Of a DNA stretch of 64,000 nucleotides, positions 23,604 through 31,282 are shown one piece after another; the first letter of the stretch is position 1, and each line of letters starts with the position of its first letter. The position numbers and the translations under genes were made by a program. The notes under the pieces were generated by a model, which saw only the letters and a list, made by a program, of their open reading frames with translations, did not search any database and was not told the origin of the DNA. Source of the stretch: Chloroflexota bacterium (GTDB lineage: Bacteria; Chloroflexota; Dormibacteria; Dormibacterales; Dormibacteraceae). The DNA is taken from contig VBIA01000120.1 in the NCBI GenBank assembly GCA_005879985.1, positions 1 to 64,000 on the forward strand. The letters are read 5' to 3'.

Positions 23604-24643
23604 GCGAGGGGCGGCCCGTCCGGCATCTGAGCGGCATCGACCCACGTGCGGAGGTGCGCGTCCGCCAGCTTGCGCGCGCCCTCGAACGGCCCCGCCGGGT
23701 CGGCAAGGGCTTCGCGTGTGAGCTCGCGCACGCGCTCCTCCACGACAGCGATCGCTTGTTCCGCGCTGGTGACGCTGTCGGTGACGTATCCGATGGTCGC
23801 GCCGGAGTTGCACACATAATCGGCCAGGGCAATGATGCCGCGGTTCCACAGGACCTCGAGGCCGCGCGTGGTGTACGGCACGTTCGCGGCGGGCGCGACG
23901 ACCCTCGCCTGCAGCGCCTTCGCGCGCGCCTCGTCGATGACGCCGATTCGCGCGCCTGGCACCAGTAGGTCGGAACCGACCTCGAAAAGCTCCGACGCCG
24001 GGCTCACCGGCTCGTCGAGGTGCTCGACGAGGTGATCGCCGTGCTCGGCGCGCAGCCGCAGCAGCTCCTCGACGTCGAACCCGGCGGCGCGCCGGACGCA
24101 GCCGTGGATGGTTGAGAACGCGATCAGCCTGGCGCCGCGCCGCCACGTTTCCAGCGCGGTGGCGCCGCCCACCTTGCCGAAGCCTTCGATCACCACGGTC
24201 TTGCCGGCCAGGCCGGCGAGTGCGGTCTCGGCCGCGACGGTCACGCCGAGGCCGGTGATGAACGCGTCGAGCGGCATGCCCTCATGCGTGGTGTGCATGA
24301 CGCTCGCCTGCTCGCTGCCCGGCAGCGAGCTGAAGTCCTCGGGCTTCGTGCCCAGGTCGGTGGATGTGAGAAACGTGCTGCTCTCGACCATCGGGCGGAT
24401 CTCCTCGACGTACCGCTTGACGGCGTCGTCGCGGTCCGCATCGGTGGCGCGGATGGTCGCCTTGGCGCCTCCGATGTTCACGCCGAGCACGGCGAACTTG
24501 TAGGTCATCGCGCGCGCCAGTAGCTGGGTTTCGCGCTCGGTGACGTCAGGCGCAAGCCGCGTGCCGCCCGCGCTGGTCGGGCATTCGAGGTCGAACGCCA
24601 GATAGGCGTCGACGGTCTTCAGCTTGAGGATCCGCATGGCCAT
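23600..24643 (-). CDS. Glu/Leu/Phe/Val dehydrogenase-family protein
   Basis: I prefer the ATG at 24643 (MAMRILKLKT), giving 347 residues; 24637 is also possible. The substrate domain has MTYKFAVLGVNIGGAKATI with the two conserved Lys residues, and the general catalytic Asp is in STDLGTKPEDF. The Rossmann domain has VVIEGFGKVGGATALETW. Downstream are VPYTTRGLEVLWNRGIIALA and a helical tail. These enzymes oxidatively deaminate an amino acid to a 2-oxo acid with NAD(P). The segment between the Asp and the Rossmann fold is short and unlike leucine dehydrogenase, so the substrate may be unusual. It is the first gene of a five- or six-gene operon and is divergent from the MetE-like gene with only about 13 bp between starts. 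Confidence 0.85.
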   Translation of the reverse strand: MAMRILKLKTVDAYLAFDLECPTSAGGTRLAPDVTERETQLLARAMTYKFAVLGVNIGGAKATIRATDADRDDAVKRYVEEIRPMVESSTFLTSTDLGTKPEDFSSLPGSEQASVMHTTHEGMPLDAFITGLGVTVAAETALAGLAGKTVVIEGFGKVGGATALETWRRGARLIAFSTIHGCVRRAAGFDVEELLRLRAEHGDHLVEHLDEPVSPASELFEVGSDLLVPGARIGVIDEARAKALQARVVAPAANVPYTTRGLEVLWNRGIIALADYVCNSGATIGYVTDSVTSAEQAIAVVEERVRELTREALADPAGPFEGARKLADAHLRTWVDAAQMPDGPPLA

Positions 24644-24656
24644 TAAGGTTGGCACG

Positions 24657-25685
24657 ATGCCGGATTTGCTGTTGACGACGGTGGTCGGCAGCTATCCGCA
24701 GCCGGACTGGCTCGTCGACCGCGCGGCGCTCGGCAGCCGGCTGCCGCCGCGGGTTCGCGCGCGAGAGATCTGGCGTGTCGCGCCTGAGCTGCTCGAGCAG
24801 GCGCAGGACGATGCGACCATCGTCGCCATTCGCGACATGGAGCGCGCGGGCATCGACATCATCACCGACGGTGAGATCCGGCGCGAGAGCTATTCGAATC
24901 GATTCGCGACAGCGCTCGAGGGCATGGACCTCGACAACCCCGGCACCGCGCTGGACCGCACGGGCCATGCGAATCCGGTGCCGCGCGTCGTCGGGCCCAT
25001 CCGGCGCACGCGCCCGGTCGAGGTGCGCGACGTCCAGTTTTTGCGCCGGCAGACCGACCGTCGCATCAAGGCAACGCTCCCTGGGCCGTTCACGATGTCG
25101 CAGCAGGCGCAGAACGACCACTACAAGGACGAGGCCGACCTGGCCATGGCGCTCGCGGTCGCGGTCAACGAGGAAATCAAGGACCTGTTCGCCGCCGGCG
25201 CCGACATCGTCCAGATCGACGAGCCATATCTGCAGGCGCGAGCCGAGAAAGCGAAGCTATTTGCGCTGCCCGCGATCAACCGCGCGCTCGAGGGGATCGC
25301 AGGGCCGACCGCGCTTCACACGTGCTTCGGTTACGCGCACATCGTCCACGACCGGCCGAACGGCTACCCGTTCCTGGCGGAGCTCGCTGGCGCAGCCGCC
25401 GCGCAGATCTCGATGGAGTCGGCGCAGCAGAAGGTGGACCTTTCGGTGCTCGAGTCCCTGCGCGGCAAGACGCTGATCGTCGGTGTCATCGACCTGGCGG
25501 ACGACAGCCCTGTCGAGGATGTCGACACCGTGGTCGCGCGCATCCGCGCGGCGCTGAAGCACGTTGACCCTGACAAGCTCGTGCTGGCGCCGGACTGTGG
25601 CATGAAGTACCTGCCGCGCGAGAAGTCGTTCGCGAAGCTGTCGGTTCTGGCGCAGGCCGCTGCTCGGGTGCGGGCCGAGCTCTAG
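24657..25685 (+). CDS. MetE C-terminal-like (cobalamin-independent methionine synthase type) protein
   Basis: From the ATG at 24657 the 342-residue product begins PDLLLTTVVGSYPQPDWL, the usual start of stand-alone MetE catalytic domains. It forms one TIM barrel. Candidate zinc ligands are His and Cys in LHTCFGYAH, Glu in SMESAQQK and Cys in LAPDCGMK. The substrate region has DGEIRRESYSNRF and VQIDEPYLQAR. The N-terminal half of true MetE, which binds folate, is absent, so a small methyl donor or another methyltransfer or lyase reaction is likely. It is divergent from the dehydrogenase operon and convergent with the DUF2510-like gene, where the two stop codons interlock in a CTAG. Confidence 0.85.
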   Translation: MPDLLLTTVVGSYPQPDWLVDRAALGSRLPPRVRAREIWRVAPELLEQAQDDATIVAIRDMERAGIDIITDGEIRRESYSNRFATALEGMDLDNPGTALDRTGHANPVPRVVGPIRRTRPVEVRDVQFLRRQTDRRIKATLPGPFTMSQQAQNDHYKDEADLAMALAVAVNEEIKDLFAAGADIVQIDEPYLQARAEKAKLFALPAINRALEGIAGPTALHTCFGYAHIVHDRPNGYPFLAELAGAAAAQISMESAQQKVDLSVLESLRGKTLIVGVIDLADDSPVEDVDTVVARIRAALKHVDPDKLVLAPDCGMKYLPREKSFAKLSVLAQAAARVRAEL

Positions 25686-26194
25686 CCCCGTCGCGGCGTC
25701 AGGTCGGGCGCTCGCGCAGCGGTGACGACGACCGGGATGCCAATCACCGCGCCGACGCACGTCCACGAGATGAGGATGCCCGCCGCGATGGCGGCCCACC
25801 GCGACCACGCGGTGCGAAGCGCCACGCCGAGCAGGGCCAGGCCTGACAGCACGAACATCGCCAGGAAAGAAAACCCCAGGATGTACCCGAACACGTCGCT
25901 GTTCGGCCCTTGAGCTGTGGCCAGGATGAACGCAAGCGTCAGAAATCCTGTGAGCAGCGCTTCGAGCGAAAGGGCGACGATCAGCACGATCCGCAGACCA
26001 GGCGACGGCCTCAGAAAGGACGGGGTTCCACCTCCACTCGAGTAGCCGGGCGGGGGCGGTGGCGGCGGATACGCGGGCGGCGCCGCGACCGCCGGAACAT
26101 CGGCCCTCGGGGTCCACCTGACTCCGTCCCACCAGTACAGGCCGTCAGGCGAGAACTGGGGTGGCGGCGGATTCCCTGGCGGCTGCTGACTCAC
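25682..26194 (-). CDS. DUF2510-like domain membrane protein
   Basis: I take the GTG at 26194 as start (SQQPPGNPPPPQFSPDG), giving 170 residues. The N-terminal region contains a DUF2510-like tryptophan motif, SPDGLYWWDGVRWTP, then a Pro/Gly-rich linker (AYPPPPPPPGYSSGGG). Three membrane segments follow (IVLIVALSLEALLTGFLTLAF, ILGFSFLAMFVLSGLALLGV and AAIAAGILISWTCVGAVIG). Such proteins are common in high-GC Gram-positive-type bacteria and their function is unknown. TGATAAG sequences lie directly before the start, and similar sites precede the AAA ATPase gene upstream, so the two may be co-regulated. Confidence 0.7.
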   Translation of the reverse strand: MSQQPPGNPPPPQFSPDGLYWWDGVRWTPRADVPAVAAPPAYPPPPPPPGYSSGGGTPSFLRPSPGLRIVLIVALSLEALLTGFLTLAFILATAQGPNSDVFGYILGFSFLAMFVLSGLALLGVALRTAWSRWAAIAAGILISWTCVGAVIGIPVVVTAARAPDLTPRRG

Positions 26195-26199
26195 AGCGC

Positions 26200-26232
26200 T
26201 GATAAGTATTGATAAGACGCGAGATTTATCAA
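26200..26232. promoter_or_regulatory. cluster of TGATAAG / TTATCA sites
   Basis: The 34-bp gap before the DUF2510-like gene holds TGATAAG at 26200, another TGATAAG at 26210 (10 bp on) and TTATCAA at 26226. The motif matches the arms of a perfect inverted repeat before the AAA ATPase gene, so a shared DNA-binding protein is suspected. Confidence 0.45.
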
Positions 26233-27416
26233 TCAAGCGTCCGCTGCAGGAAGGCGCCGAACATCGGCGCGGTGAAGCCTATCCGCGCCCGCTCCGGCCG
26301 GTAGACGAGCCCCTTCGCGATCAGGGCACTGATCGTCGGCTGGATCTCGTTGTTGCGCCGGCCGGACGCCTGCTGCAGCTGCTCGATGGTCGCGCTCTCG
26401 CCGAAGCTTGCGATGTTCCGCATGAGCTTGCGCTCGTTCGGCGACGCGCGGACGTAGCGCGCTCTGAAAAACCCGGCGTCGAGCGTGGCGAGGATGCGCG
26501 GCCTCAGCCGGCGCAGGTCGGCGATCTGGATGGTCTCGCCGTGCGAGCCGTTCCACAGCGCGTCCCCGTAGACCTGTATGAAGAACGGGTAGCCGCCGCT
26601 GTCGATCATCACGGCGTCCACCACCTCGTCCGCGAACCGGCGGCCCAGGCGCGTCGCGGGATCGACCAGCGCTGCGCGGTCTTCGGGCGGGCGAAGGTTG
26701 CCGAGCACCAGGGTCGTGAACATGCGCTCCGAGTAGCTCTTCGAGCGCGCGAGGTTGTCGACGACCGGCGGCAGCCCGCAGAGCATGAGCATCAGCGGCA
26801 GCCCGTGCTGCTGCACCGCCGACGTGGCGCTGAGCAGCGCGCTCAGCGTCGGTGAGCCCGGATGCTCGCGGATGACGTGGAACTCGTCATAGCGCAGCAC
26901 CATGCCGCGGTACTCGCTCTTCCGGCACAGCTCGCCGATGTGCGTGAACGCCTCTTTCAGATCGTCGTCGAGGCGTCGGTGCGGACCTGGCCGCCGCCGC
27001 TTGGTGTCGACGCTGACCTTGAACTCGCCGTAGCTCACGGTCAGCGCGCCGACCACGTCTATCGCCGCCTGGAGCAGATTCCCGGCCCTGTCCTTCAATC
27101 GAGTCGAGAGGCTGAGCCGGCGCAGCGCGCGGTTGACGTCGGTCAGCAGCGCGTTCGCGAAGGCTAGCGGCTCGGCGTCCGGCTCGGAGAACTCGCGGTC
27201 GATCACCAGCCAGCCCAGGCCTTCGGCCTCGCCCTGCAGGTGGTTGAGCAGCACCGTCTTGCCGACCCCGCGCAGGCCGGTGATGAGCACGTTGCGCGGG
27301 TTGCGCGCGTCCTTCAGGAATGCGCGCACCGCCTCGATCTGCTCCTCGCGGTCGCCGAGGTACGGCGGGTCGATGCCGTTCCCCGGGCGATAGGGACTCG
27401 GCGGCCAGCTCTGCAT
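26229..27416 (-). CDS. AAA/STAND-like ATPase with C-terminal winged helix
   Basis: A 395-residue ATPase. Walker A is LITGLRGVGKTVLLNHL (about residues 43-59) and Walker B is MVLRYDEFHVI. A sensor-like region is LMLMLCGLPPVVDNL, and the middle shows a lid with YPFFIQVYGDALWN. The last 70 residues look like a winged helix (ERKLMRNIASFGESATIEQLQQASGRRNNEIQPTISALI). The layout resembles ORC/Cdc6-like or STAND-type ATPases found in archaea and many bacteria, often regulators or defence-related. No effector domain is attached. A 9-bp perfect inverted repeat lies just before the start, which suggests autoregulation. Confidence 0.8.
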   Translation of the reverse strand: MQSWPPSPYRPGNGIDPPYLGDREEQIEAVRAFLKDARNPRNVLITGLRGVGKTVLLNHLQGEAEGLGWLVIDREFSEPDAEPLAFANALLTDVNRALRRLSLSTRLKDRAGNLLQAAIDVVGALTVSYGEFKVSVDTKRRRPGPHRRLDDDLKEAFTHIGELCRKSEYRGMVLRYDEFHVIREHPGSPTLSALLSATSAVQQHGLPLMLMLCGLPPVVDNLARSKSYSERMFTTLVLGNLRPPEDRAALVDPATRLGRRFADEVVDAVMIDSGGYPFFIQVYGDALWNGSHGETIQIADLRRLRPRILATLDAGFFRARYVRASPNERKLMRNIASFGESATIEQLQQASGRRNNEIQPTISALIAKGLVYRPERARIGFTAPMFGAFLQRTLD

Positions 27417-27427
27417 TTGTCGGGAAA

Positions 27428-27449
27428 TGATAAGGCTGTCGCCTTATCA
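27428..27449. promoter_or_regulatory. perfect 9-bp inverted repeat before the AAA ATPase gene
   Basis: TGATAAGGC-TGTC-GCCTTATCA lies 12-33 bp upstream of the ATPase start and downstream of the anti-sigma stop. It could be an operator, or a weak terminator for the anti-sigma gene. TGATAAG recurs before the next gene, which favours an operator. Confidence 0.5.
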
Positions 27450-27455
27450 ATCGAG

Positions 27456-28022
27456 CTACGCGATGTTGCCTGTCATCGCCGGCTGCTGGGTGGGACTGCT
27501 CACGCCCGAAGGCCCTGCCTCGACGGTCACCGCCATGACGGAGTAGCCCTCGAGAGATTGATCCACAACCACCACCGTGTGCCCGGTCGAGTCGGGCACG
27601 AACACGCCGGCCGCGTCGGCGCGGCCGCCCGCGGTGATGAGCCACAGCTCGTAGACCTTGCCGGGCGGCAGCTCCGGCATGCCGTTGAACTCGACCACCG
27701 CGACCCTGTCCGCCTTGAGGTCGGTCACCTTGGCGGCCGCGCCCTGCAGCGCGCCGTGGCCCGCCATCGCGAACACGATCGGTCCGGTCGGGCCTTCGCG
27801 ATGAAGCGTCTGTCCGAGCAGGAAGGCGGCGACCGAGATCAGCACCATCGCCGCGGCCAGCAGCGACCACGGAAGCCGCCGCCGCTGCTGGGTGAGTACG
27901 GGACTCCTCGGCTCCGCCTCGGAAAGGATCCGCGCGCGCAGCGCCGCCGGCGGCATCACCGGCTCCACCGCCAGTCCGATCGCGGCAAATGCCGTCTCGC
28001 TCAACTCGTCCTGCTCAAACAT
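27456..28022 (-). CDS. RskA-like anti-sigma factor
   Basis: From the ATG at 28022, overlapping the sigma stop by 8 bp, the product has 188 residues. A short cytoplasmic part (MFEQDELSETAFAAIGLAVE) precedes one membrane segment (LPWSLLAAAMVLISVAAFLLG). A C-terminal domain of the anti-sigma-K type follows, with KADRVAVVEFNGMPELPPGK and VYELWLITAGGRADAAGVF. RskA-type proteins hold their sigma factor at the membrane until intramembrane proteolysis frees it. The N-terminal sigma-binding part is shorter than usual and has no zinc motif. Regulation of the upstream ECF sigma is inferred from coupling and domain content. Confidence 0.82.
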   Translation of the reverse strand: MFEQDELSETAFAAIGLAVEPVMPPAALRARILSEAEPRSPVLTQQRRRLPWSLLAAAMVLISVAAFLLGQTLHREGPTGPIVFAMAGHGALQGAAAKVTDLKADRVAVVEFNGMPELPPGKVYELWLITAGGRADAAGVFVPDSTGHTVVVVDQSLEGYSVMAVTVEAGPSGVSSPTQQPAMTGNIA

Positions 28023-28539
28023 CGACCACGCCTCTCTCTTTGAGATACGAAGCAAGCTTGTCAAGGGCAAGTCGCATGCGTCCTTTGACCGTGCTGAGGG
28101 GCACGCCGGTCAAGCCGGCGATCTCGAGCTGCGTGTACCCGCCGAAGTAGGCGAGCAGCACCGCCCGCCGCTGCTCGGCCGGAAGGTCGGCGAGCGCCGC
28201 TCGCACGGCCGCGCGTTCGACCGAAGCCGACGCCTGCTCCTCCGGCCCGGCCGCCGAGGCGGCGAAAGCGTCGGACAGCTCGAGCTCCTCTCGCTCCCGG
28301 CCGGGACGGCCCCGCACCAGGTCGATCGCGCGGTTGCGGACCGCGGCGAGAACCCAACCGCGGAGCGAACCGCGCGCGGGATTGAAGCCGGCTGCGCCGT
28401 GCCAGAGCCTCAGGAAGGCATCCTGCACGGCGTCCTGGGCCCGACCGGGGTCACGCAGAACTCGCAGGGCGACGCCGTAGGCAAGCGCGCCGTAACGATC
28501 GAACAGCTCCGCGAGCGCCGACGTATCACGCGCCGCCAT
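28015..28539 (-). CDS. ECF-type RNA polymerase sigma factor
   Basis: The track start at 28686 lies over 100 bp inside the upstream gene. The first in-frame ATG past that overlap is at 28539 (MAARDTSALAELFDRYG), giving 174 residues, but the start is not certain. Region 2 is RVLRDPGRAQDAVQDAFLRLWHG with RGWVLAAVRNRAIDLVR. Region 4 is LPAEQRRAVLLAYFGGYTQLEIAGLTGVPLSTVKGRMRLALDKL. The arrangement with an RskA-like protein is that of the SigK group. It is probably co-transcribed with the desaturase-like gene 32 bp upstream. Confidence 0.88.
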   Translation of the reverse strand: MAARDTSALAELFDRYGALAYGVALRVLRDPGRAQDAVQDAFLRLWHGAAGFNPARGSLRGWVLAAVRNRAIDLVRGRPGREREELELSDAFAASAAGPEEQASASVERAAVRAALADLPAEQRRAVLLAYFGGYTQLEIAGLTGVPLSTVKGRMRLALDKLASYLKERGVVDV

Positions 28540-28571
28540 GCGGGCTGCGAGGCCGGCGTCGTCGCCCGCTG

Positions 28572-29492
28572 CTACGACTCCAGGGCCTCCACCGGAACGC
28601 CCCGCCGGCCGGTCATCTGATCGATGGGCGAATGTCTCGGCGCGGCGATGGCCCACGCCTCGTTGTCGATGAGACGCCATCCCCACCCGGGATTCTTGGC
28701 CATGCGCGCCCGGGCTTCATAGAGGGCTTTCGACATCAACCTGACCCCGGACAAGCCGGGCAGCTTGCCGATCTTCTCATCGATTGCGAGCAGCTCCTCC
28801 TCACCCTGCTCATCGTCGAACAGGTAGCACGCCAGCGCGTCGACCTCCTCCTGCGTCTTCACGCCCTTGCCCACCGGCACCCACAAGCGGTCCAGCGCCC
28901 AGCGGTCGATGCGCTGGGCGGCGGGGTTGTCGGTGAGCCACTCCTTCGCCGAGTTGAAGTAGAACGCGAAGTGCCGGCGCTCGTCCTTGATGATCCGGGA
29001 CAGCAGGTCGGCGAGCACTGGGTGCTTCGACTTGCGGATGAGTGCGCCGTATCCGGTGAGGGTCGTGAGCTCGTTGATGGCGCCGATGGTGAGATAGATC
29101 GCCGAGAAGTCCTTCGACAGCCAGGAGCCGGCCATCGTGGTCAGGATGCTGATGCTGTTCTGGACGCCGAGGTTCGCACGGACACGAGCGATGCGGTCCT
29201 GCGTGTCGAACTTGATGCCGTAGAGGTTCAGCAGCTTGCCCAGGTTCTCGCCGTGCCACAGCTCCTCGTAGTTCCAGCAGGCGAGGAAGGCCGTGAGGAT
29301 CGGGTCCATGCAGGCCCTCGTCACAAGCAGGTGCGAGAGGTACAGGGGGACATGGTTCTCGATGTCCATCATGTAGTGGAGGCAAAACAGGTCTCCCTTT
29401 GCCAGCGGGTACCTCGAGACGTCTTCCCAGGCCACCCCCGTGATGTCCAGCCTCGTCGACTCTTCCTTGTAGCGCTCGATGCTGAAGCTCAT
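28572..29492 (-). CDS. diiron ferritin-like protein, acyl-ACP desaturase type
   Basis: From the ATG at 29492, which has AGGAGAG just upstream, the protein has 306 residues. The ligand set of a carboxylate-bridged diiron site is visible: Glu in MMDIENHVPLYLSH, Glu and His in NYEELWHGEN, Glu in GAINELTTLTGYG, and Glu and His in KDERRHFAFYF. This matches the acyl-ACP desaturase / DesA group, which inserts a double bond into a fatty acyl thioester with O2 and ferredoxin. The C-terminal 80 residues are more divergent, so another oxidase role is possible. It heads the operon that also holds the second ECF sigma pair. Confidence 0.8.
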   Translation of the reverse strand: MSFSIERYKEESTRLDITGVAWEDVSRYPLAKGDLFCLHYMMDIENHVPLYLSHLLVTRACMDPILTAFLACWNYEELWHGENLGKLLNLYGIKFDTQDRIARVRANLGVQNSISILTTMAGSWLSKDFSAIYLTIGAINELTTLTGYGALIRKSKHPVLADLLSRIIKDERRHFAFYFNSAKEWLTDNPAAQRIDRWALDRLWVPVGKGVKTQEEVDALACYLFDDEQGEEELLAIDEKIGKLPGLSGVRLMSKALYEARARMAKNPGWGWRLIDNEAWAIAAPRHSPIDQMTGRRGVPVEALES

Positions 29493-29704
29493 CGCTCTCC
29501 TGATCCCTCCCAGAACGGCGTCGATCTGGATACGAAATCGACGGCCGGCTGGATCATCTCGCGAGCCGGGCCGGGCGCGCAAGTGCGGGCCCTGATGAAG
29601 TCAGCATCAAAAGTTGCCAACCAGCGACCAAGTCGGCGACCGCAGCGTTATATGCTTAACAACGACAAGTAAGTACTTAACAAATTGGAGCCACCCCGCC
29701 AGCC
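29493..29704. other. divergent intergenic region
   Basis: A 212-bp gap between the desaturase gene (minus) and a small plus-strand gene. Its right half is the most AT-rich stretch nearby, with GTTATATGCTTAAC and AAGTAAGTACTTAAC, the latter containing the palindrome AAGTACTT. A promoter for the plus-strand gene is likely here, but I cannot assign -35 and -10 boxes confidently. No ORF is visible. Confidence 0.4.
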
Positions 29705-30055
29705 ATGAGCCCGACCGCATACTTCGAGCGACCCTCAGATTCCCTCGCGACCGCGCGCGGCGCTCGTGTGCGCCGGCTGCTGCTGGAGCAGGTCCGCTAC
29801 GCCCTGACGACCGAGCCCGCCGCCCTGGAGATCGCGCCTGACGTTGCCCCAGGCAGCCTGACCTACATCCGCGGACGGGTGTCGATCACCGTCGGGGCGA
29901 TCGTGGTCCGCCTAAACCAGGAAGGCTTCACGGGGAGCGAGCGGCTTTACGAGATGCGCGACGGGCTCGCCCAGGGCAGGCCAGTCGGCCGCGGCGACCT
30001 CGAGTGGCTCAACACGATCATCGCGACGGAGCGGGGATTGCAGACGGGGTCCTGA
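29705..30055 (+). CDS. small hypothetical protein
   Basis: A 116-residue soluble protein of unknown family (MSPTAYFERPSDSLATARGA). It has a helix (RVRRLLLEQVRYALTT), two or three strands (GSLTYIRGRVSITVGAIVVRL) and a C-terminal helix (DLEWLNTIIATERGL). There is no signal peptide, Cys pair or membrane segment. The AT-rich upstream gap and a start near TTGGAGCC support expression. The 3' end overlaps the convergent glycoside-hydrolase-like gene by 38 bp, which is unusual and slightly lowers confidence. Function not recognised. Confidence 0.55.
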   Translation: MSPTAYFERPSDSLATARGARVRRLLLEQVRYALTTEPAALEIAPDVAPGSLTYIRGRVSITVGAIVVRLNQEGFTGSERLYEMRDGLAQGRPVGRGDLEWLNTIIATERGLQTGS

Positions 30056-31151
30056 GGATTCCCATCGCCTGTGTCCCGGCTTCCATCCAGGCAGGGTCCG
30101 CAAGCCAGGTCTCGACCCCCCAGAGCAGCACCACCTGAAGCGGCGCGTTGCGGTAGACCTTCGCGCTCACCAGGAGGTTGTCGGTGGTGAAATCGCCAGG
30201 GTCTAACGCCCAGGGCTGCGCCTGCATCTCGGTCAGCCAGACCTGCTTGCCCTGTGCCTTCGCCAGCGCCGACCAGTAGCGGAGCGCCTCGGCCTTCCAT
30301 GACGTGCGCAGCGCCACGGTCGCGAACCGGAACGGCGTCGAAGGACCGTCAACGTAGAGATCGAGACCAAGCGCATCGCCGGCTTGCAGCGCGGCGGCGG
30401 GGTGGCCGCTCGGATAGCCATGGAGACCATCGAGCAAGGCCACCAGATTCGTCTGAAGCCAGTCGACCATCACGTTCCACCCATCGAATGTCGTGGTCAC
30501 GGCGCGGTGATTCGGGTCGAGACGGTGCGCCTCCGAGATCTCCCAGGCCATCTGCTCTGGCGTGATCTGGTCATCGCCCGTGGATTCGTTGACCACGTAG
30601 TCGTAGGGCTCGTTCTCGATCTGCCAGGCGTAGAGCAGCGGCGACGTCCGGTAGCGCGTGAGCGTCGCGTCGAAGTACGCGCGATAGTCGCTGCCTTCCT
30701 GCGCCAGGCCGAGCTCGGGCTGCTCGCGCGGCCCCGCCCAGGCCGGCGCGTGCAGCTCCGGAAACAGGAAGTTGCGTGCGCCGACGGTGAGGATCACGCG
30801 GGTCGGCCGCGATGACGTGCGGTTATGGTCGGCTATCACCTCGAGCAGCTGATCGGTCACGGTGAAATCCAGCACGCCAGGGCTGGGCTGCGTGAGATCC
30901 CAGTACACGGGCAGTCGCACGAGGTCGGGGTTCGTCTTGGTGAGCAGGGTGGAGAGGTCGGCGGTCGGGTCGCGATTCAGGAACGTGGAGATGATCGGGC
31001 TGTAGCTGAATCCGACCAGCGGTGCAGGCGGCGGCGGTGCGGAGGGCGCCTCGCCTCCGAGCAGGAGGGCACACGCAAGCAGGCCGAGAAGGCCTGTGGA
31101 GAGTCGGCGCGCGTCGGTTCTAGGTCTGGTCGCGTCTATCCCAGAGCGAAT
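30018..31151 (-). CDS. secreted glycoside hydrolase-like TIM-barrel protein (start unclear)
   Basis: The track begins at an internal GTG (30920), but the frame stays open upstream to a stop at 31185-31187. It encodes a signal peptide (RLSTGLLGLLACALLLGGEA) and the first barrel strand (LVGFSYSPIIS). Between that stop and the signal no ATG, GTG or TTG occurs in frame; an ATT at 31151 or a small frameshift near 31120 would be needed. The catalytic pair of clan GH-A enzymes fits: acid/base Glu in YAWQIENEPYDY and nucleophile Glu in VWLTEMQAQPW. The family cannot be fixed (GH5- or GH42-like). The product would be lipid-anchored or secreted and act on an exopolysaccharide or plant glycan. Confidence 0.6.
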   Translation of the reverse strand: MRSGIDATRPRTDARRLSTGLLGLLACALLLGGEAPSAPPPPAPLVGFSYSPIISTFLNRDPTADLSTLLTKTNPDLVRLPVYWDLTQPSPGVLDFTVTDQLLEVIADHNRTSSRPTRVILTVGARNFLFPELHAPAWAGPREQPELGLAQEGSDYRAYFDATLTRYRTSPLLYAWQIENEPYDYVVNESTGDDQITPEQMAWEISEAHRLDPNHRAVTTTFDGWNVMVDWLQTNLVALLDGLHGYPSGHPAAALQAGDALGLDLYVDGPSTPFRFATVALRTSWKAEALRYWSALAKAQGKQVWLTEMQAQPWALDPGDFTTDNLLVSAKVYRNAPLQVVLLWGVETWLADPAWMEAGTQAMGILRTPSAIPAPSR

Positions 31152-31282
31152 ACACGGCCATGCCGAATTTGGTAGCTCTTCATCTCACCCATTTCTCAAC
31201 GCTTGCGCCAAATACGGTACCGGTTCGGTCAAGGGGCCTTCATAAGGCCTGCGCGTTGCAATTCCGTTGAGCTTCCGCCGAC

